Positions 42,863 through 51,550 of a DNA stretch of 64,000 nucleotides are shown piece after piece; the stretch's first letter is position 1; each line of letters begins with the position of its first letter. This DNA comes from an uncultured Clostridia bacterium (GTDB lineage Bacteria; Bacillota; Clostridia; Oscillospirales; Oscillospiraceae). The translations under genes and the position numbers were made by a program. Location: the NCBI GenBank assembly GCA_947173485.1, contig CAMWFH010000009.1:24739-88738 (forward strand), read 5' to 3'. The notes beneath the pieces were generated by a model, which was not told the origin of the DNA, did not search any database, and worked only from the letters and a program-made list of their open reading frames with translations.

Positions 42863-43186
42863 ATGGCCAGAGAGAAGTTCCAGACCTTGACGGAGCAGAT
42901 GTTTTACATCCTGCTCTGCCTCCGCCGGCCCTGCTGCGGGGCCGATGTGATGGAGCGGGCCCGGACCATGACGGAGGGGCGGGTCCTGATCGGTCCCGGG
43001 ACCCTCTACGCCCTGCTGGAGACCTTCCGGGACCAGGGGTGGACCCAGGAGCTGGCCCCGGAGGGCCGGCGGCGGCGGTACCAGCTGACGGAGGCGGGGG
43101 AGCGGCGGCTGGAGGAGGAGGTCCAGCGGCTCCTTCGCCAGGTGGAGGACTACCGCCAAGCGGCAGAGGAGGAGGGAGAGGGATGA
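42863..43186 (+). CDS. PadR-family transcriptional regulator
   Basis: 107 residues from ATG 42863 (AGGGAGGT upstream). Winged HTH with the PadR signature: LTEQMFYILLCL, LIGPGTLYALLETFRDQGW, RRRRYQLTEAGERRLEEEV. A short C-terminal coiled coil would dimerise it. It overlaps the DUF2812 gene by ATGA. PadR-DUF2812 pairs are common in Firmicutes, and the PadR member usually represses its own operon. Confidence 0.92.
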   Translation: MAREKFQTLTEQMFYILLCLRRPCCGADVMERARTMTEGRVLIGPGTLYALLETFRDQGWTQELAPEGRRRRYQLTEAGERRLEEEVQRLLRQVEDYRQAAEEEGEG

Positions 43187-44472
43187 AACGGATCTATCGC
43201 ATCAACTGGCTGGCCGCCACCGACGGCGACGCGGTGACGGCCTGGCTCCGGCAGATGGCGAGGCGGGGCTGGTATCTGGAGAAAACGGGGGGCGCCCTTT
43301 GGCGGTTCCTCCGGGGGGAGCCCGGGGAGGCGGTCTATGCCGTGGCCTACTTCCCCGGCGCGTCTATCTACGGCGGACCGGCCACAGAGGAGCAGACGGA
43401 CTATATCGACCTCTGCGCGGCGGCGGGCTGGGGGTATATCGGCCAGTGGAAGCGGATGCAGATCTTCCGGGCCCAGCGCCCCGATGCCGTCCCCCTGGAG
43501 ACGGAGCCGGAGCAGAAGCTGGAGACCATCCAGGCGGCTATGCGCCCCTTCCAGCGCAGCTCCCTGCTGCTGGCCCTCCTGGCCCTAGTGCAGCTCGGCC
43601 TTTACGCCAGCCTGTGGCGGATCAGCCCTGCCGCCATGCTGGCATCGCCCGGCATCCTGGTGACCCTGACCGGCCTGCCGGCCCTTCTGCTGATGTGCTT
43701 GACCGACCTGGTCCTGTGGCGGCGCTGGCTGCGCCGCTCCCGGCGGTCCATCCAGCGGGGCGGGGACTGCGTGAAAAGCGCTTTCCCCGCGGTCCGGCAG
43801 ATCTATAAGGCGGCAGCCGTCCTGCTGGTCCTGCTAGCCTGCCAGGCCGGGTGGTACTTTCTTCGGACCACAGGGGGCTGGAAGGGGCTGGCGGTAGTTG
43901 GGGGCTATCTCCTGCTCATGGCGCTGGCGGCGCTTTATACCCGCGCCCTGCGGAAGCGGGACTATCCCGATAAGGTCATCCAGCAAAATCTATGGTTCTT
44001 TGTGGGGGTGACCTGTGCGATCGTCTTGATCATCGGTCTCACCCGGCCCCGGCTCCAGAGGATCGAGCCGGACTACTACTATGAGATCGGCACGAACCGC
44101 TATGGGATCTACACCGACACCGTGCCTGTGACCTGGAGGGACCTGGGGATCGAGGCCGGGAGGGTCCCCCTCTCCAGCCTGCTGACGGACGACAGCGCCT
44201 CGCCTCTGGTCCGGCGGGTGGAGTTCTGGCTGCTGGGGTATCTGCCAGGGGCGACGGACGAGGTGCGCTGCACGGCGTACCATGTGCCCTGGCGGTGGCT
44301 GCGGGAGCAGGTGGTCCTGCCGGCGGCGGAGCGGGAGCAGACGAGATGGCAGACACTGTACCGCTGGGGGGAGGATATCGTGCTGCTGTCGGCGGACCGC
44401 TCCCTGACGGAGGACCAGCTGGCCGCCATCCGGGCGGGGCTCACGAGGTGGTTCGGCGGAGGCGGCGGATAA
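43183..44472 (+). CDS. DUF2812 membrane protein paired with PadR
   Basis: 429 residues from ATG 43183. The N-terminal DUF2812 domain has WLRQMARRGWYLEKTG, RFLRGEPGEAVYAVAYFP and CAAAGWGYIGQWKRMQIFRA. Four helices follow around residues 130-150, 155-180, 210-228 and 238-258, then another near 275-295 and a C-terminal extracytoplasmic domain. Function of the family is unknown; pairing with PadR suggests response to membrane-active compounds. The last 32 bp overlap, tail to tail, with the WG-repeat gene. Confidence 0.85.
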   Translation: MKRIYRINWLAATDGDAVTAWLRQMARRGWYLEKTGGALWRFLRGEPGEAVYAVAYFPGASIYGGPATEEQTDYIDLCAAAGWGYIGQWKRMQIFRAQRPDAVPLETEPEQKLETIQAAMRPFQRSSLLLALLALVQLGLYASLWRISPAAMLASPGILVTLTGLPALLLMCLTDLVLWRRWLRRSRRSIQRGGDCVKSAFPAVRQIYKAAAVLLVLLACQAGWYFLRTTGGWKGLAVVGGYLLLMALAALYTRALRKRDYPDKVIQQNLWFFVGVTCAIVLIIGLTRPRLQRIEPDYYYEIGTNRYGIYTDTVPVTWRDLGIEAGRVPLSSLLTDDSASPLVRRVEFWLLGYLPGATDEVRCTAYHVPWRWLREQVVLPAAEREQTRWQTLYRWGEDIVLLSADRSLTEDQLAAIRAGLTRWFGGGGG

Positions 44473-45994
44473 GGGAGGCGAGCAGGGCCAGCCCCAGGAG
44501 GGCCAGCAGGGCGGCGCCGGAGATATACACCGTTTGGACCGCCCAGCCGGGGACCGGCGGCCTGGCCGCGATGGCCGCGGCGGAGCAGGGGCTGCGGAGC
44601 AGTCCCTCCCGGCCCTCCTGCCGGACCCAGCACACCCCGTCCCCCAGGGCCCCCGCCCCCTCATAGGTCAGGGGGACCACCTCCTTGCCGTCCTGGCCGA
44701 TGAAGCCATGCTGCCCCTGGCGGCTGACAGCGGCGATCTGCTGGTCGAAGGGGGCAGCGGTGTGGTAGCGGGGCGGGACGATCTCCGCGCCGGCCTCGTC
44801 CACATAGCCGTAGACGAACTCCCCCAGGGCGTTGGCCTGGCCCACCACCGCCCGGCCCTCGGAGAAGGAGAAGGTCCAGTGGTACGCCAGGGGCACCACG
44901 GTCTGGCCGCCCCGGTCGATGAAGCCCCACCAGCCCTCCCGGCTGACCAGGGCCAGCCCGTTGGAGAAGGGCCGGGCCCAGGTGTAGCTGGGGGGGATGC
45001 TCATCCGCCCCGCCCGGTCCACATAGCCATAGCGGCCATCCTTGGCCACGATGGCCAGGCCGTCTGTAAAGGAGGAGGCCCAGTCATAGAGCAGGGGCAC
45101 GGCGATCTGGCCGGAGGTGTCCAAAAAGCCATAGGCCCGGTCCTTGCGGACCATGGCCAGGCCGCCGGAGAAGGGGGAGACCGTGTCGTAGGTCAGGGGG
45201 ACGATCTCCCGGCCGGTGGTGTCGATGAAGCCATAGTGGAGGACCTTCTCCTTGTCCAAGGCCCCCACGGGAGCCAGCCCCTGAGAGAAGTCCCCGGCCC
45301 GGTCATAGACGAAGGGCACCGCTTCCCGGCCAGTCCGGTCGATATAGCCCCAATGGGTGACGCCCTTCTCATCGGTCAGGGCCGCCGGGGCCAAGCCGCC
45401 GGAGAAGTTGCCGGTGCCATCATAGACCGGTTCAACGGCCACCCGGCCCCGCCGGTCCACGAATCCATAGCGGCACACGCCCTCCCCGTCCAGCTGGCCC
45501 ATGCCGGCCAGGCCGTCGGAGAAGGCCCCCAGCCAGTCATACGCCAGGGAGACCGCCAGGGCCCCGTTGGTGTCGATATAGCCATAGAGCCGGCGGCCAT
45601 CCACGGTGCGCCAGACCCTGGCCAGGCCATCGGAGAAGGGCTCCGCGCCGTCGTAGCTGAGGGGGATGGCCACCTGGCCCCGCCGGTCCACGAAGCCCCA
45701 TCTGCCGTCCCACTCCACCGCCGCCAGGTCCTCAGTGAAGTCATAGGCGGCGGTGTAGCAGGTGGGGACCACCAGGGTCCCATCCAGGCCGGCGAAGCCG
45801 TAGCGCCCTGCCTGGTCCCAGATCATCAGCGTGCCGTCCAGGGCATCGCCGGCCTCCCCCTGGAGGCGGAGGCCCTCCTCCAGCCAGGTGATGGGGATCT
45901 GGGCCGTCTCCCATTTCCAATAGGCCAGCGCTGCCAGAGCCGCCGCCAGGGCGGCCAGGGCCAGGGCCGCCGCGCCATAGGCCAGCCGTTTCAT
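44441..45994 (-). CDS. WG-repeat protein with N- and C-terminal membrane segments
   Basis: 517 residues. Membrane anchor near 5-25 (LALAALAAALAALAYW), then about ten WG/KWG-type beta repeats of 35-45 residues recognised by the recurring WGFVDRRGQVAIPLSYD or YGFIDTTGREIVPLTYD pattern. A second hydrophobic helix lies near 490-510 (VYISGAALLALLGLALLASLI). Repeats of this kind form extracellular beta structures of unknown binding role. It converges on and overlaps the DUF2812 gene at its 3' end. Confidence 0.88.
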   Translation of the reverse strand: MKRLAYGAAALALAALAAALAALAYWKWETAQIPITWLEEGLRLQGEAGDALDGTLMIWDQAGRYGFAGLDGTLVVPTCYTAAYDFTEDLAAVEWDGRWGFVDRRGQVAIPLSYDGAEPFSDGLARVWRTVDGRRLYGYIDTNGALAVSLAYDWLGAFSDGLAGMGQLDGEGVCRYGFVDRRGRVAVEPVYDGTGNFSGGLAPAALTDEKGVTHWGYIDRTGREAVPFVYDRAGDFSQGLAPVGALDKEKVLHYGFIDTTGREIVPLTYDTVSPFSGGLAMVRKDRAYGFLDTSGQIAVPLLYDWASSFTDGLAIVAKDGRYGYVDRAGRMSIPPSYTWARPFSNGLALVSREGWWGFIDRGGQTVVPLAYHWTFSFSEGRAVVGQANALGEFVYGYVDEAGAEIVPPRYHTAAPFDQQIAAVSRQGQHGFIGQDGKEVVPLTYEGAGALGDGVCWVRQEGREGLLRSPCSAAAIAARPPVPGWAVQTVYISGAALLALLGLALLASLIRRLRRTTS

Positions 45995-46084
45995 GCGCCC
46001 ACTTCCTTCCTGTTTTTTCTACAGTTTACCCTATATCTCGCCGGAGGGCAAGAGGAAATACACCGCGGCCAGGCCGGAGACAGG

Positions 46085-46114
46085 GAGGCCGCCCCGGCAG
46101 GCGGCCTCTTTTTT
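46085..46114 (+). terminator. Plus-strand intrinsic terminator in the WG/M23 gap
   Basis: GAGGCCGCC (46085-46093), loop CCGGCA, complement 46100-46108, TTTTTT to 46114. No plus-strand gene ends nearby; the nearest upstream plus-strand gene stops at 44472, with the WG gene antisense in between. Confidence 0.75.
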
Positions 46115-46141
46115 GGCCCGCAAAAGTAACGATCTGGATAC

Positions 46142-46182
46142 AAAAAAGCCGCGGTCCTCCCAGAGAAAAGGGCCGCGGCTCT
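46142..46182 (-). terminator. Minus-strand hairpin with T-run in the same gap
   Basis: AGCCGCGG stem arms (near 46147-46154 and 46173-46180), then TTTTTT on the minus strand (46147-46142). It could block antisense transcription entering from the M23 side. The 384-bp gap 45995-46378 holds these two hairpins, the M23 promoter and no gene. Confidence 0.6.
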
Positions 46183-46267
46183 GTTACATGGTTACACGCC
46201 TTCACAAAAAAGTCAAGATCGGCAAAAGATCTTTCCGCTTTTTTTCATTTATCGCCCCAAGAAGGAC

Positions 46268-46296
46268 TTGACGAACCAGGGAAATTGTTGTAATAT
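46268..46296 (+). promoter_or_regulatory. Promoter of the M23 peptidase gene
   Basis: TTGACG (46268-46273), 17-base spacer, TAATAT (46291-46296); leader about 75 bases. Confidence 0.65.
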
Positions 46297-46378
46297 AAGC
46301 CTGTAACATTTGTAACTTTTTGTTTCCACCTGTTTGTACGATGGATACCCATGAGCGGAAATCGAGGATGATAAGGAA

Positions 46379-47920
46379 ATGGGAAAAAGAGAATATAAAA
46401 AAGTCCGTAAGAGCAGGCGGTCCCCGACCCGGGCACTGTCCTTTCCAGAGTCGAACCGTTTTTGGCGGCAGCTGTTCATCCTGACCGGCGCCCTAGGGCC
46501 GATCGTGTCCTACCTGTTCCATGAGCGCCTCTTCAAGATCCGCAGCACCTTCAGCCGCTGGCGCATGAGCGCGCTGGTGGCCTTTGAGCAGCGGCGCCTG
46601 CCCGCCCCGGCCTTCCTGGCCTCCGCGGCCACGGTGGCCTGCATCGCCGTGTTCCTCTCCCTGTTCACCTGGGGCACCACCGTGTCCTACGGGGACAAGA
46701 AGCTGGGCACCGTGGTGGCCGCCAGTATGGCCGATGAGGCGCTGAACCATGTGGAGAACGAGCTGGTCACCGTCCTGGGGGACACCTTCACCCTGGACAT
46801 GGAGCAGGTCTCCTACGACAGCGGCTTCGTCACCCGCCGCAGCGTGGTGGAGCCGGAGGCCATCGAGGCCAGCCTCAACGACGAGCTGAATCTGGTCACC
46901 TACGGCTACACCCTCTATGTAGACGGCCTGGCCCTGGGCGTCACCCGGACCCGGGAGGCCCTGGAGGACCTGCTGACCTACCTCACTGCCGCCTACCGCA
47001 ACGAGAACACGATCTCCATCGACTTCGTGGAGGACATCGAGATCCAGGAGGGCAACGTGCCCACCGAGAGTTTGTCCAACCTGGGCGATATCGCCATGCA
47101 GCTGTGCAGCACCAAGCAGGAGGAGCTGGTCTACACCGTGGAGAAGGGCGACACCTGGTCCAAGATCGCCGGGGCCCACGGTCTGACCGCCGACGAGCTG
47201 AAGGCGCTGAACCCCGGCTTCAACACCAGCAAGCTCCGGGTAGGCGATGAGCTGCTGATCCAGAACGAGGTCCCCTACCTGACCGTGAAGGTCACCCAGA
47301 CCGAGTATTACGAGAGCCAGATCCCCTATGAGGTCACCTATAAGGACGACTCTTCCATGTGGCAGGGCGATACCAAGGTCCTGACCAAGGGGGCCTACGG
47401 CATGGCCGATGTGGTGGCCGAGGTCACCTACCTCAACAGCGAAGAGGTGGAGCGCAACGTGATCTCCTCCACCACCACCAAGGAGCCTGTGACCGAGATC
47501 CAGGCCCGGGGCACCACGCCGCGGCCCAGCTGGGCGCCTACCGGCAGCTTCCGCTGGCCCACCAACGGCAAGGTCACCTCCCGCTACGGCTACCGGACCC
47601 TCTTTGGCCGGAGCAACTTCCACAAGGGCCTGGATATCGCCAACAAGTACGGCACCGATATCGTGGCCAGCGATGGTGGCATCGTCACCTACGCCGGCTG
47701 GCAGGGGAGCTACGGCTACCTGATCGTCATCGACCACCAGAACGGCTATGTGACCTACTACGCCCACAACAGCTCCCTGCTGGTGAGCAAGGGCGACAAG
47801 GTGTTCAAGGGCCAGCACATCGCCGAGATGGGCATGACCGGCAACGCCTCCGGCTACCACTGCCACTTCGAGATCTACTACAAGGGCACCCGGCAGAACC
47901 CGGCCAACTACCTGCCGTGA
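46379..47920 (+). CDS. LysM-G5-M23 peptidoglycan endopeptidase
   Basis: 513 residues. Basic cytoplasmic start, one membrane helix near 78-98 (FLASAATVACIAVFLSLFTWG), an extracytoplasmic domain, a LysM domain near 256-300 (YTVEKGDTWSKIAGAHGLTADELKALNPG), a G5 domain near 305-385, then peptidase M23 from about 395: NFHKGLDIA (zinc His and Asp) and GYHCHFEIYYKG (H-x-H). All three zinc-motif elements are present, so it should be an active D,D- or L,D-endopeptidase acting on the wall. Clostridial proteins of this build relate to SpoIIQ/DipM-like wall hydrolases. Monocistronic. Confidence 0.92.
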   Translation: MGKREYKKVRKSRRSPTRALSFPESNRFWRQLFILTGALGPIVSYLFHERLFKIRSTFSRWRMSALVAFEQRRLPAPAFLASAATVACIAVFLSLFTWGTTVSYGDKKLGTVVAASMADEALNHVENELVTVLGDTFTLDMEQVSYDSGFVTRRSVVEPEAIEASLNDELNLVTYGYTLYVDGLALGVTRTREALEDLLTYLTAAYRNENTISIDFVEDIEIQEGNVPTESLSNLGDIAMQLCSTKQEELVYTVEKGDTWSKIAGAHGLTADELKALNPGFNTSKLRVGDELLIQNEVPYLTVKVTQTEYYESQIPYEVTYKDDSSMWQGDTKVLTKGAYGMADVVAEVTYLNSEEVERNVISSTTTKEPVTEIQARGTTPRPSWAPTGSFRWPTNGKVTSRYGYRTLFGRSNFHKGLDIANKYGTDIVASDGGIVTYAGWQGSYGYLIVIDHQNGYVTYYAHNSSLLVSKGDKVFKGQHIAEMGMTGNASGYHCHFEIYYKGTRQNPANYLP

Positions 47921-47930
47921 TACGACTAAA

Positions 47931-47962
47931 GGGCGAGGTCCAAACTGGACCCCGCCCCTTTG
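47931..47962 (+). terminator. Terminator of the M23 gene
   Basis: GGGCGAGGTCC (47931-47941), loop AAACT, complement 47947-47957, then CTTTGT. A second perfect 10-bp hairpin (47963-47972 with 47979-47988) follows at once. Confidence 0.75.
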
Positions 47963-48010
47963 TCATGGAGCGCCCCAACGCTCCATGAAAGCTCCACAGA
48001 GCAAAAGATC

Positions 48011-48055
48011 GTCCCCGAACGCGCCCAGCGCATCCGGGGACAGCTTTTATCCTTT
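48011..48055 (-). terminator. Terminator of the ribF-methyltransferase-nuclease operon
   Basis: Two-part stem: GTCCCCG (48011-48017) with 48035-48041, enclosing GCGC-CCA-GCGC (48021-48031). T-rich on the plus-strand side and moderately so on the minus (GATCTTTTGC), so it may serve both converging transcripts. Confidence 0.65.
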
Positions 48056-48691
48056 TTATCCCTCTTCCGAGAGCTTCTTCAAAAAGTCTTTCACCTGGAA
48101 GGGCTCCATCTCGTTCAAGCTGAAGTGGTAGTTGACCACCACGCCCTTGTGGACGCCGTCCACCACGTCCCCCTTACCGCTCATCCGCCGGAACCGGCGG
48201 GCATCACCGGCCTTCTTATAGATCCGCTCCAGCACCCGCACGTCCTGGTAAAAGGACAGCACGGCCTTATCCCCCAGTACGCAGGGCCGGTCCTCCAGCA
48301 GCCACATGATATATACCGGCACGTCCACCTCTTTGTCGATCTTGAAGTACCGCAGCAGGTCCGACAGGTTCAGCGCCATGGTCTCCGACGCCGCCAGGCC
48401 CGCCTTGGGCAGCCGGTCCTTCACGCTCATGAAGGTCCGCCGCTGGGCCTTCACCTCGATGTAGCACAGCAGCTCGCCGCCCTCCCGGTCGTAGACCTCG
48501 ATATCAGGATACCCGTCCTTCTCTGTTTTCTTGGCGAAATGATCGTTCCTCTTGATCTTCTTGACCAGCTCCTGCTCAAAATGCTCGGAGAAGGCCACAT
48601 CGCTCTGGAAATCGTAGACGCCCTTGCTGACGCCGTCGCACTTGGTCTCACAGGCGGAACAGTCGTGGAGATAGGGGTTGCCTTTTTTCAT
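48056..48691 (-). CDS. PD-(D/E)XK nuclease-like protein coupled to a DNA methyltransferase
   Basis: 211 residues, no named family recognised. The core has [25 protein letters not shown]62-D63 followed by E79-x-K81 on the next strand, the metal-binding pattern of PD-(D/E)XK nucleases. The N-terminus has C11, C14 and C18 (C-x2-C-x3-C), possibly a zinc or Fe-S site. The start overlaps the methyltransferase stop (ATGA, 48688-48691), so the two are made together. Inference: the restriction half of a restriction-modification pair. An alternative is a non-cleaving DNA-binding or repair factor of the same fold. Confidence 0.72.
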   Translation of the reverse strand: MKKGNPYLHDCSACETKCDGVSKGVYDFQSDVAFSEHFEQELVKKIKRNDHFAKKTEKDGYPDIEVYDREGGELLCYIEVKAQRRTFMSVKDRLPKAGLAASETMALNLSDLLRYFKIDKEVDVPVYIMWLLEDRPCVLGDKAVLSFYQDVRVLERIYKKAGDARRFRRMSGKGDVVDGVHKGVVVNYHFSLNEMEPFQVKDFLKKLSEEG

Positions 48692-49884
48692 GTCTCTTCA
48701 GCTCCTCCAAAGATGATATCCCCGCCAAGGAACGTCCGCCCTGCCGCCTGACAGGCGGTGAGGACCGAGTAGCTCCCGGCAGCGGGGTCCAGCACGATAT
48801 CCCCCGGCCTGGTGGTCGCCAGAATCAGCTCCTTTTGCAGGCCCACCGGCTTGGCGTGGGGATGGGCCCCCTTCACCGGCCTCTCCGGCCACACGTCCGG
48901 GATGGTGTGGCTGGTCCAGCACCCCTTGGCCCGTACGGGCTTCTTTTGCAGCACCAGCAGGTACTCGCACCGCCGCCGGGTCCGGTAGCCCATGCCGATC
49001 CGCTCCTTGTCCCAGATCACCAGGTCCACCATTTGCAGCGCCGTCCCCTCCAGCCAGGGGCGCACCCCCTCGCAGAGGTGGAACTTGTCCACCCACAGAA
49101 AGAGATGCCCCGAGGGCCGCAGGACCCGGTCCAGGGACCGCAGGAAGGCGGTGATGGTCTCCTCCGTCATCTGGGGCAGGCTGCTCCGGTCCCGGCCCCG
49201 GCTGACCCCCTCGTTGCCGTAGGACAGCTTGTCCAGCACGCCCCGGTACTGGGGGTCGAAAAAGGCGGCGGCGATGGTCCCGTCGGCGATCGTGGCCATC
49301 AGCTCCAGTCCGTCCTGGCGGTTGGGGGCGTCCGGCCGGACCGCCGGGGCGCTCTCCCCCCGGAGGGGGGGCAGCAGGTCGTGGCCCAGCAGCCGCCGGG
49401 CTCCGGCGGCGTCCCCCGCCGCCAGCAGGACCCGGATCCGGGTGGAGCTGACCACCTCCCCCTCCGCGGAGACGGCAGGCACGATATCGCACCCCAGCCC
49501 CAGCTCCGCCGCCCGCTGGCAGAGCTTCACGGCGTCCCCCTGGCCCTTGTAGCCAAAGCGGAAGTCGTGGCCCGCCACCAGCCAGCCGGCGTGGTAGTCC
49601 CGCACCAGCAGGTCCATGAAGTCCCGCCAGTCCATGGTCCGCATATGCTCGTCGAAGGGGGCCACCAGTACGGTCTCGATGGGGAACAGGGTCTGGATGA
49701 TGCGGACGCGCTCCTCCGTGGTGGTCAGCAGCCGGGCCGGCCCGGCCTTGGGCCAGCGGTCGAAGGTGAGGACCGCCGGCGTCATCCCATACTGCTGTCC
49801 CCGCTCCACACACCGCCGCAGCAGCGCCTGATGGCCCAGATGGATCCCGTCAAAAAATCCCAGGGCGATGACCCGTTTCTCCAT
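48688..49884 (-). CDS. RibF-type FAD-synthetase domain fused to a beta-class DNA methyltransferase
   Basis: 398 residues, one uninterrupted frame. Residues 1-175 are the RibF nucleotidyltransferase: [11 protein letters not shown] (9-19), [28 protein letters not shown] near 147 and the tail [16 protein letters not shown]. Where bifunctional RibF continues into riboflavin kinase, this protein has a short linker and then a methyltransferase: [18 protein letters not shown] (210-213, motif IV of amino-methyltransferases, Q for the usual P), [34 protein letters not shown], and motif I late ([12 protein letters not shown], near 366). Motif IV before I is the beta class. It lies 32 bp after truB, the normal ribF place. 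Flavokinase activity must come from elsewhere. Confidence 0.88.
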   Translation of the reverse strand: MEKRVIALGFFDGIHLGHQALLRRCVERGQQYGMTPAVLTFDRWPKAGPARLLTTTEERVRIIQTLFPIETVLVAPFDEHMRTMDWRDFMDLLVRDYHAGWLVAGHDFRFGYKGQGDAVKLCQRAAELGLGCDIVPAVSAEGEVVSSTRIRVLLAAGDAAGARRLLGHDLLPPLRGESAPAVRPDAPNRQDGLELMATIADGTIAAAFFDPQYRGVLDKLSYGNEGVSRGRDRSSLPQMTEETITAFLRSLDRVLRPSGHLFLWVDKFHLCEGVRPWLEGTALQMVDLVIWDKERIGMGYRTRRRCEYLLVLQKKPVRAKGCWTSHTIPDVWPERPVKGAHPHAKPVGLQKELILATTRPGDIVLDPAAGSYSVLTACQAAGRTFLGGDIIFGGAEET

Positions 49885-49916
49885 GTACCGTTCTCCCTAT
49901 CATAAGATCGTTGGTC

Positions 49917-50804
49917 CTATGGGACCTCATAAAAGCTTTTCGCCAGCCGCAGCCGGCCTCCATCGTTGTCCCCCAGCCCCAGGAAGGTGCCGTCCTGGCT
50001 GTAGACCCGGCAGGCAGCCGTCCCGCCGGGGCAGATGGCCGTCCCGCCGTTGCGCAGGACCCGCTCCGCCGCCGGGGAGACCACCGTCTTTTCCGCCCAG
50101 CCGTTCCGGGTGAAAAATTCGTCCACCGGCAGGAGGAGGCTCTCCCCCCGGTCCGCCGCCGCCTGGACCACCTCCAAGGGCACGGCCTCCGCCTGGGTGA
50201 ACCCGGCGGTCCTGGTCCGGCGGAGGCTGCTCATGGCCCCGCCGCAGCCCAGGGCCTGCCCGATGTCGTGGCACAGGGTGCGGACATAGGTCCCCTTGGA
50301 GCAGAGGACCCGGAGGAGGAAGCCGGTCCCCTCCGGCGGCGTCTGGTCCAGGAGGGCCAGCTCATAGATGGTCACCGGTCTGGCGGGCCGCTCCACCTCT
50401 TTCCCCTTCCGGGCCAGCTGGTAGAGCTTCTGGCCGCCGATCTTGATGGCGGCGTACATAGGCGGCACCTGGAGGATCTCCCCGGTGAACCGGGCCAGCA
50501 CCTCCAGCAGGGCCTCCCGGCTGACCTGGACCGGGTGGGTCTCCAGCACCTGGCCGGTGGTGTCCTGGGTGTTGGTCACCACCCCCAGCTCCAGTCCGGC
50601 GATATACTCCTTTTGGGTATCCATAGCGTACTCCACCGCCCGGGTGGCCCGGCCCACGAACACCGGCAGCACACCGGTGGCCATCGGGTCCAGGGTGCCG
50701 CCATGGCCGATGCGCCGCTCCCCCAGGATGCCCCGCAGCTTGGCGCAGACATCCATGCTGGTCCAGCCGGCGCTCTTGTCGATCACGATGATACCACTTG
50801 GCAT
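49917..50804 (-). CDS. truB: tRNA pseudouridine-55 synthase
   Basis: 295 residues from ATG 50804, preceded by GGGGAGGATCT. MPSGIIVIDKSAGWTSMDV and the catalytic-Asp motif GHGGTLDPMATGVLPV are diagnostic; VPPMYAAIKIGGQKLYQLARKG and KGTYVRTLCHDIGQALGCGG follow as in TruB, with a C-terminal PUA-like part. It modifies U55 in the T-loop of tRNAs. Linked upstream to nrnA and rbfA, as in many Firmicutes. Confidence 0.95.
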   Translation of the reverse strand: MPSGIIVIDKSAGWTSMDVCAKLRGILGERRIGHGGTLDPMATGVLPVFVGRATRAVEYAMDTQKEYIAGLELGVVTNTQDTTGQVLETHPVQVSREALLEVLARFTGEILQVPPMYAAIKIGGQKLYQLARKGKEVERPARPVTIYELALLDQTPPEGTGFLLRVLCSKGTYVRTLCHDIGQALGCGGAMSSLRRTRTAGFTQAEAVPLEVVQAAADRGESLLLPVDEFFTRNGWAEKTVVSPAAERVLRNGGTAICPGGTAACRVYSQDGTFLGLGDNDGGRLRLAKSFYEVP

Positions 50805-50814
50805 AGATCCTCCC

Positions 50815-51498
50815 CTAGGCATATGTTACCGAGATATGACTGGCCTGCACAGCGTCGTTCATGACCTGGCTGAACCGCCGCCAGCCGCCCTCCGTGTAGT
50901 CCGTGGAGCGGATGGTCCGGCGGGTCCGGCCAGACCGGATGGTGACGCGGTACTTCATCCCTCCCTTGGGACGCCGCCTGGACTGGACGGCGATCTCCTC
51001 CACGTCTCCCCAGTCCAGCGCCGCAGTCCGGCGGAAGGGCTGGATGATGGTGAGGCCCTTCTGAGAGAAGGATACCCGGCAGGCGTGGTACAGCTCATAG
51101 GAGATCCCACAGAGGACCGGGCAGAGGACAGCGGCGATCTTGGGAAGGGTCAGGCCCGTGGTCAGGTAGTAGGACTTGGCCGCCTCGAAGCGGAGCGAGA
51201 TCGTGACCATCAGCAAAACAGTCAGCGCGAGAAAGGCCGTCGGCGGAAAGCCATACGCCAGAGGGCGGCGGAGGGTGCATACCCCCGGCTGCCGCTGGGG
51301 GCGGGACCGAATCGCGCCGCAGAACAGCACCACCGCCGCCAGCACCGTGAAATTCGCCAGGGAGGCGGCGATTCCGCAAAAGGCCAGCTCCTTGGCCGGC
51401 GTCAGCTCTCCCAGCAGCGCCGCGCCGCAGCCCAAAAGCGAATTTCCCACGAAAAGGACCGCCAGCAGGACCCTCCCCACCCTCGATAGGATCTTCAT
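50815..51498 (-). CDS. Membrane protein with C-terminal PH-like domain, unknown function
   Basis: 227 residues. Four hydrophobic helices near 5-25, 38-62, 85-103 and 118-135, then a cytoplasmic beta-rich part near 140-225 (VSFSQKGLTIIQPFRRTAALDWGDVEEIAVQ, YRVTIRSGRTRRTI) that reads like the PH-like fold of YdbS/DUF-type bacterial membrane proteins. It sits between nrnA and truB, where most genomes have nothing. Its stop lies 11 bp before the truB ATG. Function not known. Confidence 0.75.
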   Translation of the reverse strand: MKILSRVGRVLLAVLFVGNSLLGCGAALLGELTPAKELAFCGIAASLANFTVLAAVVLFCGAIRSRPQRQPGVCTLRRPLAYGFPPTAFLALTVLLMVTISLRFEAAKSYYLTTGLTLPKIAAVLCPVLCGISYELYHACRVSFSQKGLTIIQPFRRTAALDWGDVEEIAVQSRRRPKGGMKYRVTIRSGRTRRTIRSTDYTEGGWRRFSQVMNDAVQASHISVTYA

Positions 51499-51550
51499 AT
51501 CGCATCTCCATTATGTAGGCGCCGGGCGTCCGCCCTCCGAAGCGCCTGTA

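Noticed and set aside
48688..49884. RibF-methyltransferase fusion as a frameshift or assembly artefact
   Set aside because: The frame is continuous, the junction lies at a natural domain border with a short linker, and base composition is constant across it; still listed for a read check.
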